64,000 nucleotides of DNA from Apoda limacodes (Eukaryota; Arthropoda; Insecta; Lepidoptera; Limacodidae), in contig OX291547.1 of assembly GCA_946406115.1 (NCBI GenBank), forward strand, positions 18,729,001-18,793,000, written 5' to 3'. Position 1 is the first letter of the stretch; each line of letters begins with the position of its first letter. Of the stretch, positions 50,401 to 59,216 are shown piece after piece. The position numbers and the translations under genes were made by a program. The notes under the pieces are model-generated. The model ran no database searches. It was not told the origin of the DNA and saw nothing but the letters and a program-made list of their open reading frames with translations.

Positions 50401-53400
50401 AGAAAATTAAAAAGTAAGTGCAGGAATACATTACTATCTACTAACGACTTCCACACGGCCGAACGAATAGCAAACTATCTTACATAATTAATTAACCGTT
50501 GTCGATAAACGAATTTAGTGCCGTCGGGCCTAGCCGGAGGGAAAGCTAGTAACTTCATAAATAACATTGTAGTATTTACAAAAAACGTCTATTTTCGTAG
50601 CTATAGTGTAGTGACCAATAAAAACTATAAATTATTGAAAATATTCAATGTTATTTCTTGAGTTACGTAACTAAATGATTATGAATATCATACAGATAAA
50701 TTAATTTTAAACAACTACGCCGGGTTCAAGTACAGGTCAATTCCGATTGTATTTCGACGTTCAAGCAAGATTTATTGTGTTATTGTGCACTGACACAGCA
50801 ATTAGCTACATTAGAATATAATCTACACAGCTGGTTGTATTGCGACTGTAAATAAATAAATATGCAGGCTGTAATAATGACCCGTGACTCATGGTCATAA
50901 TCAAATCATCAAATCATAATTAAATTTTCTTGTTGGCAATATTGAATCAGTTTTAGTCTGAGAGAGAAATCTAATATTTTTGCCATGATCTACAATAATC
51001 GGGACTACCCATTATTATAATTCACATTCACATTTTTTAATTCTATGAAAAATCAACTAGGACCTCCGAGAGGCATAGAAAATCTTTAATAGGTTGAATG
51101 CTCCTATGACCAGCCTCCCACCAAATATCAGCCGGGCGTGCTTTTTTCTGTGATAAATAAGAAGTAGATAACATGCCCTAACTTCACCTATGTTCTATTT
51201 TTTAAAAGAATATATATTTCCGACGTAATCTTCCAATTTACGTTCCTATCCCTTCGTAAGGGTTCTTTCAATCTCCATTTCACAGATTGTTGTGCCGATA
51301 CACGCAAATTTTAACAAAAAAGCGTGATTTTTCTGGGCACTTAGTAAGCGATATTTCACTTATTTTGATATATCTTTATTATTTAAGGGAACAATTATAA
51401 ATATTTCGTATATATCATCCCCAATAATAGGTACATATAGGTAATCTATGAAAACAAGCGTTTTAAAAAACAGCGTCTATTTTATACCTACCTATCTAAA
51501 TCGACAAAATCCAAAGCGGGTTCTTACTCGATATGACACGGTAGTCCGTCCGTCCGTCGGTCACAGCACAATTGTGACCGCTCAAGTGGAATCAAGTGCA
51601 CTAAACTCTATTACTGCTTCCATTGTTGCGCCTACAGACATCCGTTAACGGGATAGTGAGAACTAATCTTCGTGCCAATCTGATATTTAGTACCCAATTT
51701 TGTTTGTTTACTTCAGTATCTCAGAATTTATGTCCATTTGTTGAGTGCAAGTCACCTGCTGCTGTCTCCTGCTGCATCTACCTAGCTATTTTCCGCACCC
51801 TGACTACCCAGACCAAATCATTGATCTATGTCCCTAATTCAAGTCAGTGAAAATCATGTGGTTTCGAGATGAATTTTAAATCACTCAGATATGGATAGAT
51901 ATATATTTGACAACCTAATAGAGAAACAATTTAATATAGTAGGTAATGTAGATCAAAACCTTTCTAGAACCAGAGTTTTTATTATATAATCCATAGATAA
52001 TTATTACAAACCATTATATAATAAAAATCTTGGTTCAGGAATGGTTATGATCTTCGTTAGTAGGTTATTCTATTTATAGGTGCAGTCGTAACTTCCAGTC
52101 AGCTTCGAAAAACTTCCTTATACAACGACTTCGGTTCATCAAGCTAAGCCATTACAACTTCTGCATATTAACTGCAAATGAGGACCGTCGCAGCGGTAGA
52201 GCGTGATTGTTACAATTGGTCAATGTGAAGTTGCCTTGACTCTGCTTTATGCCCGGGACGGCGATAGACGTACCACCTAAGTATCACTTTTGTGGGATGG
52301 AATACCATCGGTGAAACGTCGATGATACGGGCATACGTTCTCTGACCACCCCTTCAATAAGGATAAATGTCGTGATGGTATTTATTTATTTTTTAACTGC
52401 AAATGTTACGATGACTTTTCTTAACGTTCGTACTTACTTTTTACTACATATTTCCTATGGGTACGAATTCTGTCACTGTAGACGGTTTTTTTATTTTCAG
52501 GGCTTTCCGGTCTTTTATGAAAAAGGGGAAGAAAGGAGAGCAGCCGCCTGCGCAGTACAAGCCCAATAGCCTAGTAAATGGAGACAGCAGTCCTGTAGTA
52601 TACCGACGAGCCTTTAATTGTGAGAAACCTATTATATAAAAATCTAATCTCTCTAGTCGTAGTCTTTGCAAAAAAGGGCAAGATCATCTCGAATCGGTGT
52701 TGAACCAAAAATAAGATAAAAAATCTGATTATAATCATCATCATAATATGCCCTAGACTTCCACTGCCAAAGGCTTAGATTTCCAAAACAAATGGGAAGC
52801 CGCTTGAATGTATGTATGTATGTTCGTCCGGGAGGATACCTGTCGATATTGTGGGTGTGCGTAGATCACGGCGTGCCTATACAGATCTCATAGCGGTAAC
52901 ATGGACGTAACACGACACTTCGCGCACCTGAGTTTGACGACTGACAAAGTTCTAGATCTAGAGCAATATCCCACTGCAGGATTAGTTATTTAAGGAGACT
53001 ATAACGCCCACCATCGTGAGTGGCTCAGTTCTCGAACCGATAACTATGCAGAGATATCTGCTCATGAAATTGTTCTGACCTATGGATTCTCTCAGCTGGT
53101 ACTTTCTCCAACAAGAATACCAGATATAGAGGACCATACGAGCTCCTTACTGGACCTTCTGCTGACTACACGTCCGGACGGATATTCCGTCTCAGCGCAT
53201 GCGCCTCTTGGCTCCTCGGACCACTGTCTCGTTCCGCTTCAAATGTCATACTTCTAAAATTTAGGATCACTTGTGCCAAAAATCAAAACTAGATTATTTA
53301 TATTGTCCCGCAGTATTTCGCAACTTTTTTACGTATGAAGCTATAAACTTGAAATTGTGCGGTTCCTGTAAGTAGCTATCCCCTACTATAACCCAGTGCT

Positions 53401-56400
53401 ACTAGAGAGAGACGTTTAAACACCCCGAAGTGCTTCTAGAAAAAGATGGTACGGCAGTTTGCCTTGCTTGCTTGAGACTTGGCGCCGCCAAATAAATAGC
53501 TTGCACATCTTTGATAATAAACACTGTTGTCTCAAGCTGCGTACGATGTTTTTCAGACTCGTCGACACCAAATGGAACAGGAGCACGCAGCACTGTGGGG
53601 TCACCAGAACGCACTGACCGCTACGTATATGGCGGATCCATTACGCCTCTGCCGCGATCACGCTTCCAAGAGCGCCTGCGCGCCACTAGTCACAATGAAG
53701 TCAACTCTCTCAGGTAAATGTTCGTGGAACTCACGAAGCCTAAGACACGCCAAACGTTGGCACGTTTACGCTTGGAGAAAACTACTGGTCACCATATAAT
53801 GTCGGTATTACTAAAGTTTACCGGTAGCTACAAGTACCGAAGAAGCTTGCGCATTTAAAAACGCTCACATGCTGATAATAATACAAAACGAAGATAATTC
53901 ACTTATACTTTTACAGACAAGGGTTCATTTACTGTAACGCCCGCGTCCAAATAAAATCTCGGTAACACAATTTTCTGCCCTAATTTTAGCTGAAGAACGA
54001 TATTGGGCTGCGTGGCTTCGGAAGGCAAGATACAATTTGTAGCCCTCATTCGGTATTTTTTTATACCAACCAGCCACCATGCTACGAACTCCGGGACATA
54101 TCGATTATTCTCGATGAAATCCAATTTTGAATAATTACTCGATTGAGTTTGTTAATGTCATTACCGTCAGCACTAAAATGCTCAATTTTTTTAATACCAT
54201 TAAGGAGGCAAACAAGCGTGCGGCCCGCCTGATAAACGGTCACCGCAGCTTATGGACGCTTGCAACACCAGGGGTATCACTCGCTCGTTGTCGAACCTTC
54301 AGAAATCTAATAACTAATAAGATTAATAAGGCTACTTTCTTGAAGAACCCCATACTGTAGTACCTTGGAGAAAACATTGGCAGGGAGCTCATTTCACAAC
54401 CTAAGCGTTCGCGGGAGGAAGTTTCTCTGAAAAACAATTGTTTAAACTTTCGCAGTTATTATCAATGTGTTTATATGTTTCGGGCTTACCTTGATTAGAT
54501 TCATTGAGTTCCCGATATTGCGGCACAGTCGCATGCCCCATCTTAACGGTCACAGCGGTGTAGTGAGGATCAGTAATTTCTCGCTACCCTCGTTCTTTTA
54601 CTACGACAACGTCCCGTTGTATAGTTTTGTTCGGGCGGTTCACTACTATTGTCCACACTCTGTAACTCGTCACGAACTCGACACACTATGCTGACTGTTT
54701 CAATAATACTTATTTCAGGCTGTAAACGTGTTTTGCACAATTTAACCATTGTATTCTACGCGATTTACAATTTAATCCTGTCTTCGCGGTTGAAAATATT
54801 ACTAACTAGCTTTTGCCCGCGGCTCCACCCGCCCTAAATTTAGTAATCGGCGTGGTAATTGTTACGGCAACTCTTTGATTATACTAAGGAAGTTTGTTTT
54901 AGCTATAGCTGTAGCTGCAGCTATGGTTCGTTCGTAGAATTCGGTTATAGTTACTCCTGTGGAAACTTTTGAATTTGACGGGATAAAAAGTAACCTTTGT
55001 CCTTCTCCGTATCTTCAACTATCTTTGCAAATTTCAGCTCAATTGGATGCTCTGTTGCGGCAGGATTGAGTAACAAATAGTTATTCCCGTGGAAAATTTT
55101 CGGGATGAAAAATAGCCTATGTGCTATTCCAGGACCTAATCTAAATGCGTGACACGTTTCATCCCGATCTATCCACTGGTTGAAGCGTGATTGAGTAACA
55201 AACAACCAAAAATCCAAACTTTCGCATTTATAAAAGTAATGGGATAGCTGGTAATTAATGAATTCTGCCAGCGGCTCCACCCGCCCTCGGCGTGGGATTC
55301 TTACGTCAACGCCTTAATTATACTAATGAAGTTTGCTATAAAAATCTATTGTTCGTTTAAGCTCGGTTAATCCCGCGGAAACTTTTTTCGGGATAAAAAG
55401 TAGCCTATGTGCTAATCTAGGGTGTCATACCAAACTTTTATACCAAATTTTATCAAAATTGATCCAGCCGTTTGAGCGTAACACACAATTTTTGCCGTTG
55501 AAAATATTAGTGTGATGATTTAAAAGATCAATTACTACCCCGGTCTTCAAGAGTAGCGATCGAGACAGTGTTACAAACTATCGACTGATTTCTGTTTTGA
55601 CAACTCTCTTGAAAATTCTTGAAACCGTATTAATTAAACGCCTCGTGAATTTTCTAGATCATAATAAAATTTTGTTAGATAGTCAATTCGGTTCGTTTCC
55701 CAGCTGAAATAATAAAATAGTTTACTCCTGAATTTGATTTCCTACTGCTCAGTTAATACTTAATTTTTATTAGGTTATTTAAAGACAAAATCCAATTTAT
55801 TCTCCCGACCTCGATACTGAAAACAATAGGTTTCGTGTAGTAGTTTATACACATACTGTGTATATAATATGTAGACACTTTATTGACATAAAAGTATATA
55901 GACTTTATTTACATACGTAGGTAGTAGATTAATTGAGACTTCCGTCAGCCATATTGACATTAATGATTTTTTTAATACTACTAAAGTGGCAAACAAGCTT
56001 GCAGTCCGCCTGATGGTAAGCAGTTGCCGCAGCCTATGGACGATTGCAACACCTGGGGCATCACTCGCGCGTTGCCGACCCTTCAAAAATATAATAACTT
56101 TTTTCTTGAAGAACCCCATACTGTGGCCCTTAGAGAAAACCTTGGCAGGGAAAAAACCGCACTGTACGTGACTATTTAGGTTCTAAAGTGTGAGGATGAA
56201 TACCTTGCCTATGGCGAGTGGTGCGACACGGTAGAAAGTAGCCGTAGGCATCATTTGAAGAATTCTTTAGAACAATTATTTTATTCAGCACAATCATAAC
56301 AATTGCAATTATGCAATAATTTGTATTGTAGAGGCACAGAGGGAACTTTCGAATTTACAGTTCTGAGCGACTGGAAAGTATACTAAATCGTTTCAACGAT

Positions 56401-59216
56401 TCTGTAGTAGAAAATAGTTGACATGAAACTAAAAAAACAAATAGGTATTGTGCTATTGGGGCCTGATTATAAGAATTTACAATTTTGATTATCTTTGAAT
56501 AATTGTTATTACATAGTATGGCTTTATAATATGATTGTATAGTTGTATCGCCGTGGAACTTCTTAATCATACTAATAAAGTCTGCTACAGCAAGCTATTG
56601 TTCGTTTACGCTCGGTTATAGTTATCCCGCGGAAACTTTTGAATTTTTGGGATGAATACCATTTTTTTATTAATCAGTCAAGCCGTTTGAGCGTGAAGAA
56701 GTAACAAACATATCACTCACAAACTTTCACCTTTGTAATATTAGTGTGGTAAGCGGAACAAGACATAAGTGTGTTCGCTGCGGTTCAAATTGATTGCTAT
56801 CATATAAATGACATCACCGCGACCACTGTGACTTCTTTCCAATCCGCGAATTAAAGGTCTAATTGCTTGTATGTATATTATGTTATTGTGTATATCTTTT
56901 TTCAGTGGCACCCCACGCATGGCTCGGAGTGAGGTGATGGGCTCTCGACTGAGTGTAGCCAGTACCAACCCTTTCGACGAGGATGAGCCAACGCCGCCGG
57001 TGCGCACACGCCGAAAGAAGAAGCGCGCGCCGCCACCGCCGCCGTCACCACTCTCCGGTAACCAAGTCACGGTGAGCTTTGCTTTAATGCACTATACTAA
57101 CAGTTAAGGGTCGATTTGAAATAAAAGGCCGAAATGAGGTGCGAGTTCAGTGTGAGTGTCTGAGCACTGTTTTTTTTTATTTTTTCACGCACTTAATGCC
57201 CTCTCTTGCTCTCCACGGTTCTTTGTGTGTCTGAAGTTGGCTACGAGCTACACTAGCTTCTTCAAGAAAGAAGTTATTAGATTTCTGAAGGGTTGGCAAC
57301 GCGCGAGTGATACCCCTGATGTTGCAAGCGTCCATAGGTTACGGTGACCGCTTACCACCAGGCGGATTGTAAGCTTGTATGCCAACTTACTGGTATAAAA
57401 AAAGCGTAAATGAATTTTGGGGCTACATAGAGACACAAATATCCGTGGTTGCAGTTTTATGGACATTTTCCCGGCATAAGTAAGTACACTTTATATGCAG
57501 GTTTGTAAGTTGTGGTACGTATCGTATTCGCACAAGCATTATCCAAATTCACTTTATAATGCAGGAGATAAATGCAAATTTAGTTAAAGCTAAAAAGACA
57601 ATAAAATACTAGAAAATCCCGCAGATCCACAAATACTATATATAAAAAAAAACACATATTTTTTTCAAACAACACAAACTACGAAAAAACATGCTAGCTA
57701 TAGGTGTAGCCGGTAGCATATAATTCGCACCTAATTCACGCGCAAATGCTTACAATATAAATTTATAGACATGCAATAATTAAAGAAAAAACCATAACTC
57801 TGCACTTAATTTTTACGCCAATGCTTGCAATATTCATAAATATATGAGATAATTAGAAACAGAAGGTATTACATTAAACAGAAGGTAAAGAAACTAGTAA
57901 TGCAATAGTAATGAAAAAAAACTTAGTAATATAAGTAAAAGTGTTTTCGTCTTTTTTCGTTTAGATAATCAGCTCTAACTCAGACACTATAAACCCTGGA
58001 GTAATGGTTCTTATCTATTTGATTAGCTTATTTGTTCTTGTAATTATGCTGGAAACATTGTATCCAGGAAAACTTCTTAAAACTTTAAAATTACCCGTTT
58101 TTAATTTTTCCATAATTGCACTTCAATCGTTACATTGAAGTTGTTTGATTTCTATGAACACCTATAAGAAAATATAATACCCGTTCAAACAAGACAATGA
58201 TATAGAAATAAGCCCAGTAGTATTCGAATAACAGCATAAAAATAAAAATACTAGCCCACCATCATAGATTTGATTGGAAGGATGATCAAACTTTCTCAAA
58301 GTAAATACAAAAGGTAAATTTTTTATTCCTAGCTAGCAACTGACGTGATATTTAAATTTTACAGGTTAATAGCCCAGGCTCCGATCTGCAGATAGCCGAA
58401 GCTGAAGATAGTAAACTGTCTAACAACGACACAGAACCAGATTTAGAAGATTTAAGCTTCAATATTGAACTTAAAATAGTTGAAGACGAAGACGTAAAGC
58501 AAACAAAAGTACTAGAATCTGAAACTAGTGAAAGATTGAGTAATAAAATTAAAGAAAATAGTTTAGAATCAAGTACAGATAAAGATAGTGAATCCAAAGA
58601 TACAAAAGTAGAAACACAAGATACAAAAGCAGAAACAACGTTTAAAGTCAAAGAAAGTACAACTAAAAACACTGGATCAGAAGAAGATATCCTTAATAAA
58701 GTTTCTTTTTCTAAAGTGGATATAGTAAAATATAGAAGAAACTCAAGTGTTAACGAGGATGACATACGACTTCGTCGAGGCAATTTAGAAGACTTCCATG
58801 CACTCTCAAGTAAAAGAAGTAAAAGTCTTACTAACGCATTAGATGACAGTTATTTGGTTGACGATATAAATTTGAACGAAGATAAACAAGATAAAGATAC
58901 AAATGGAAACGATGAGCCAAAAAAACTTGTATGTAAACTTTACGACGATGTAACGCGCAAGCAAAGTATTGACACTGTATCAAGTACGGAAAAAGAGTTT
59001 ATAGAAATAGACAGGGCCACGAGAGAACTTGAAAAAGAAATAAGTAAGCTAAATTCTGCCTTAAACGATGACGATGATGTCATGACTGGAACTCGACTGT
59101 CTGTTTCTGATATCAAACGTAGATTTGATAAAACTGATGCAAGTTCACCAAACCCTATTCCAAAGCCAAGACGAAGTCATTACGGTTCGCCAGTAAATGG
59201 CAATATTCCAACATAG
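29226..59216 (+). CDS. Uncharacterised NPF-motif, proline-rich protein with acidic C-terminal region (489 aa, complete)
   Basis: Exons 29226-29401, 52501-52619, 53557-53713, 56906-57071 and 58365-59216 all have AG/GT borders, and the phases join exactly (2, 1, 2, 0) into 489 codons plus TAG. The small third exon was found because exons 2 and 4 do not match in phase without it. Residues 1-60 (SIYDYPEHLNPFREED, FWTLGRKLNRSNS) carry an NPF at 21-23. Residues 99-170 are serine- and arginine-rich. A second NPF (NPFDEDE, 172-178) is followed by KKKRAPPPPPSP (188-199). Residues 207-489 are lysine- and glutamate-rich, probably disordered, ending SVSDIKRRFDKTD and IPKPRRS. NPF motifs bind EH-domain endocytic proteins, and an NPF followed by basic-proline sequence recalls EHBP1/MICAL-like proteins, but no CH, LIM or bMERB domain is present. 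There is no signal peptide or membrane segment. I do not recognise the family; an adaptor role is only a guess. Confidence 0.85.
30545..30835 (-). pseudogene. LINE ORF2 C-terminal fragment (different family), frameshifted
   Basis: Minus-strand frames read LQWASHI, EWRRLEHAPWG, then VGQP and TRWTDK. This recalls the WAGHVAR...EWRP...VGRPPTRWTDD tail of RTE/CR1-type reverse transcriptases, split over several frames. In the first intron of the NPF-motif gene. Confidence 0.5.
30836..33840. other. Intronic stretch with nothing recognised
   Basis: AT-rich sequence in intron 1 of the NPF-motif gene. No ORF with a recognisable domain, no clear repeat boundaries. The short minus ORF near 33416-33616 has no recognisable motif. 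Confidence 0.5.
33848..34030. repeat. Tandem duplication, ~102-bp unit
   Basis: tttctggaggcttgggccat starts copies at 33848 and 33951. Both continue with atagtcagtctac-like sequence, a gcact core and acgtttgtcga. The second copy is shorter and more diverged. It lies just beside the 5S-derived segment and may belong to the same repeat. Confidence 0.7.
34116..34215 (-). repeat. 5S rRNA-derived segment (pseudogene or 5S-type SINE head)
   Basis: The minus strand contains GCGAAGTTAAGCAACGTCG (about 34189-34163) followed by GTCAGTACTTGGATGGGTGA and CCGCTTAGCGG. These are the conserved middle and 3' part of eukaryotic 5S rRNA, including the internal promoter region. The 5' third is replaced by unrelated sequence (GGCCCAGTCGCATTCGTC) and the 3' terminal stem is lost, so this is not a functional 5S gene. 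It resembles 5S-derived (SINE3-like) repeats. Confidence 0.75.
34216..36177. other. Intronic stretch with minor repeats
   Basis: The phrase CACCCTAATTTAAG-GGTTG appears at about 35166 and 35413, with a weaker ccctaattcaaagggt at about 35317, suggesting a short dispersed repeat. A plus-strand ORF at 35609-35800 ends in EALQEKVGRALRLARLGED; a related-looking nucleotide stretch lies at 53430-53500. Function unknown. Confidence 0.4.
36234..36999. mobile_element. 766-bp MITE with perfect 24-bp terminal inverted repeats
   Basis: Bases 36234-36257 are the exact reverse complement of 36976-36999 (starting GCCGTACAGACTCACG). The element interrupts an older interspersed repeat: its two halves (ending ttatcggcgtgggattctta on the left, resuming aactcgctgattatac on the right) are continuous in the copy at 54837-54880. 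Inside, 36842-36868 and 36941-36963 form another inverted repeat. No ORF. Confidence 0.8.
37027..37160. repeat. Sequence with two opposed B-box-like motifs
   Basis: GGGTTCGAATCCCA on the minus strand (about 37050) and GGGTTCGATTCTCGCC on the plus strand (about 37124-37139) both match the pol III B box. No matching A box or complete tRNA cloverleaf was found for either. Possibly remnants of tRNA-derived SINEs in opposite orientation. Confidence 0.35.
37805..37945. promoter_or_regulatory. Heat-shock-element-like site with nearby TATA
   Basis: TTCTAGAAGTTTC (37881-37893) is a perfect three-unit HSE, with weaker TTC/GGA units at about 37806-37840, CCAAT-like sequence near 37756 and TATATA at about 37937. 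A perfect three-unit HSE is expected roughly once per 64 kb or less by chance, so alone it is weak evidence. No ORF follows it. Confidence 0.3.
37985..38355 (+). mobile_element. Common lepidopteran interspersed repeat, copy A
   Basis: Carries the landmarks ctgtagctgcagctatggtt, ggttatagttactcccg, cagctcaattagatgctc and aactttcgtatttataatat. It lacks the cggcgtgg head seen in other copies. Confidence 0.7.
38425..38469. repeat. (TA)n microsatellite
   Basis: Uninterrupted TA dinucleotide tract of about 45 bases. Shorter TA tracts occur at about 49751-49772 and 60229-60256. Confidence 0.95.
39286..39590 (+). mobile_element. Interspersed repeat with inverted partner at 49737-49852
   Basis: Starts tctaatattataaatgcgaa, includes ctgtctgttacctcttcacg and ends ccctgcatactaaattttat, then gagattcagataatatatat. 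Bases 39468-39580 match the reverse complement of 49737-49852. Non-coding dispersed element. Confidence 0.65.
40500..40660 (+). mobile_element. LINE 3' tail fragment (shared family)
   Basis: ggggttcttcaagacagaag, then gcaacgcacgaatgatacc, the gtgaccgcttaccatcaggc segment and gtggtattaaaaagaaaaa. It covers the last coding residues and 3' tail. In intron 1 of the NPF-motif gene. Confidence 0.8.
41515..41785 (+). mobile_element. Common lepidopteran interspersed repeat, copy B
   Basis: Near-complete copy: actagattttgctccgcccg, ggttatcggcgtgg, agctgtagctatagtttg, gtggttgaagcgtgattcag and atactttcacatttataat. Confidence 0.75.
42208..42535. mobile_element. 328-bp MITE with ~75-bp terminal inverted repeats
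   Basis: Outer ATGTCGCAG/ATGTCGCAA ends are inverted copies over about 75 bases (ccatctggttaaattag is shared). It is the same family as the outer element at 25123-26439, but without the nested insertion: here cccaaca is followed after a few bases by atgacttatacattgcg. Confidence 0.8.
42540..46670. other. Intronic stretch with nothing recognised
   Basis: AT-rich, with an AT-palindromic patch near 43590-43650 and a small segment at 46340-46415 (ctcgctacgctcgag, ttcgcttcgctcaggg) that resembles a dispersed repeat. No supported ORF or exon. Confidence 0.5.
46760..47300 (-). pseudogene. Helitron Rep/helicase (PIF1-like) C-terminal remnant
   Basis: Minus-strand frames read VTEFLNFLQVPGMPLQCL, IILRNLNSPKLC, VFIPRIPLICTKLPFQFKK, FTINKAQGQTLKYCGINLKD and FYYGQLIRSLLSSRKVEKF. 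These are the ordered C-terminal motifs of Helitron PIF1-family helicases (INKAQGQT is the late helicase motif). At least three stops and shifts break it. The Rep domain and the start of the helicase are missing. In intron 1 of the NPF-motif gene. Confidence 0.88.
47325..47478. promoter_or_regulatory. Cluster of heat-shock-element-like motifs beside the Helitron remnant
   Basis: TTCTAGAAATTTCTAGA (47458-47474) is a perfect nTTCnnGAAnnTTC array with a further half unit. Upstream are repeated related units: TTTCAGAATATTCCACAA, TTTTAGAATTTTCCACAA (30 bp later), ACATTCTAAAACATTC and GAATACCCTCGAATG. The cluster abuts the 5' side of the helicase remnant. Binding by HSF is inferred from motif only. 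Confidence 0.45.
49099..49256. repeat. 79-bp tandem duplication
   Basis: tatggcgtggcattatggtt begins copies at 49099 and 49178. Both run on through ccgtcttac, ttttcg, tcagcctgcgcaa and atcattttt, with about six differences. Non-coding. Confidence 0.85.
49737..49852 (-). mobile_element. Inverted copy of the repeat at 39468-39580
   Basis: agcaattcttgtttatatg, a TA tract, then ctgaatctcggaaacggc and ttttcataaaatttagtatg read as the reverse complement of the 39-kb copy. A further related fragment may continue to about 49880. Confidence 0.7.
52994..53257 (+). pseudogene. LINE endonuclease-domain fragment
   Basis: Open frame of 87 codons with no start ATG, reading GDYNAHHREWLSSRTDN, YGFSQLVLSPTRIPD, SLLDLLLTTRPDGYSV and LGSSDHCLVPLQ, then a stop. 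The GDxNAHH and GSSDHCLV blocks are the catalytic motifs of the AP-endonuclease-like domain of Jockey-type LINEs. It lies in intron 2 of the NPF-motif gene and is not part of it. Confidence 0.85.
54178..54440 (-). pseudogene. LINE 3' fragment (shared family)
   Basis: Minus strand: end of ORF2 (KVALLILLVIRFLKVRQRAS, disrupted by a small insertion) and the 3' tail, ending at the ttaataccattaaggaggca side near 54190. In intron 3 of the NPF-motif gene. Confidence 0.8.
54808..55525 (+). mobile_element. Two adjacent copies of the common interspersed repeat
   Basis: The first copy starts at actagcttttgcccgcggct (about 54807) and ends at aactttcgcatttataaaag (about 55240). The second starts at gccagcggctccacccgccc (about 55266) and ends near 55520 at ttgaaaatattagtgtgatg. 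Each has the cggcgtgg head and the gggataaaaagtagcctat middle. The first copy also contains an internal duplication of the attcccgtgga...gggat block. Confidence 0.75.
55525..55710 (+). pseudogene. LINE reverse-transcriptase N-terminal fragment
   Basis: Reads TPVFKSSDRDSVTNYRLISV, LTTLLKILETVLIKRLVNFL and HNKILLDSQFGSF in a single frame for most of its length. These are RT blocks 1-2 (NYRPISV...KILEKVL...QFGF) of a Jockey-like LINE. Truncated on both sides. Confidence 0.8.
55965..56275 (-). pseudogene. LINE 3' fragment (shared family)
   Basis: Minus strand: the HHSPxAx and HTLEPK region, an internal deletion, then [20 protein letters not shown] and the 3' tail near 55970-56050. In intron 3 of the NPF-motif gene. 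Confidence 0.8.
56540..56752 (+). mobile_element. Common interspersed repeat, short copy
   Basis: tatcgccgtggaacttctta, gctacagcaagctattgttc, ggttatagttatcccgcgga and aactttcacctttgtaatat in order. It lies about 150 bp upstream of exon 4 of the NPF-motif gene. Confidence 0.7.
57245..57405 (+). mobile_element. LINE 3' tail fragment (shared family)
   Basis: [17 protein letters not shown] and the full 3' tail (gttgcaagcgtccataggtt, accgcttaccaccaggcgga, ctggtataaaaaaag). It lies in intron 4 of the NPF-motif gene, about 170 bp after exon 4. Confidence 0.85.

Noticed and set aside
53402..53614. Minus-strand ORFs opposite exon 3 of the NPF-motif gene
   Set aside because: No motif, and the plus strand there is an exon with fitting phases.
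58352..58783. 143-aa minus-strand ORF, serine/leucine-rich
   Set aside because: Shadow of the lysine/glutamate-rich last exon of the NPF-motif gene on the plus strand, which is supported by splice phase.
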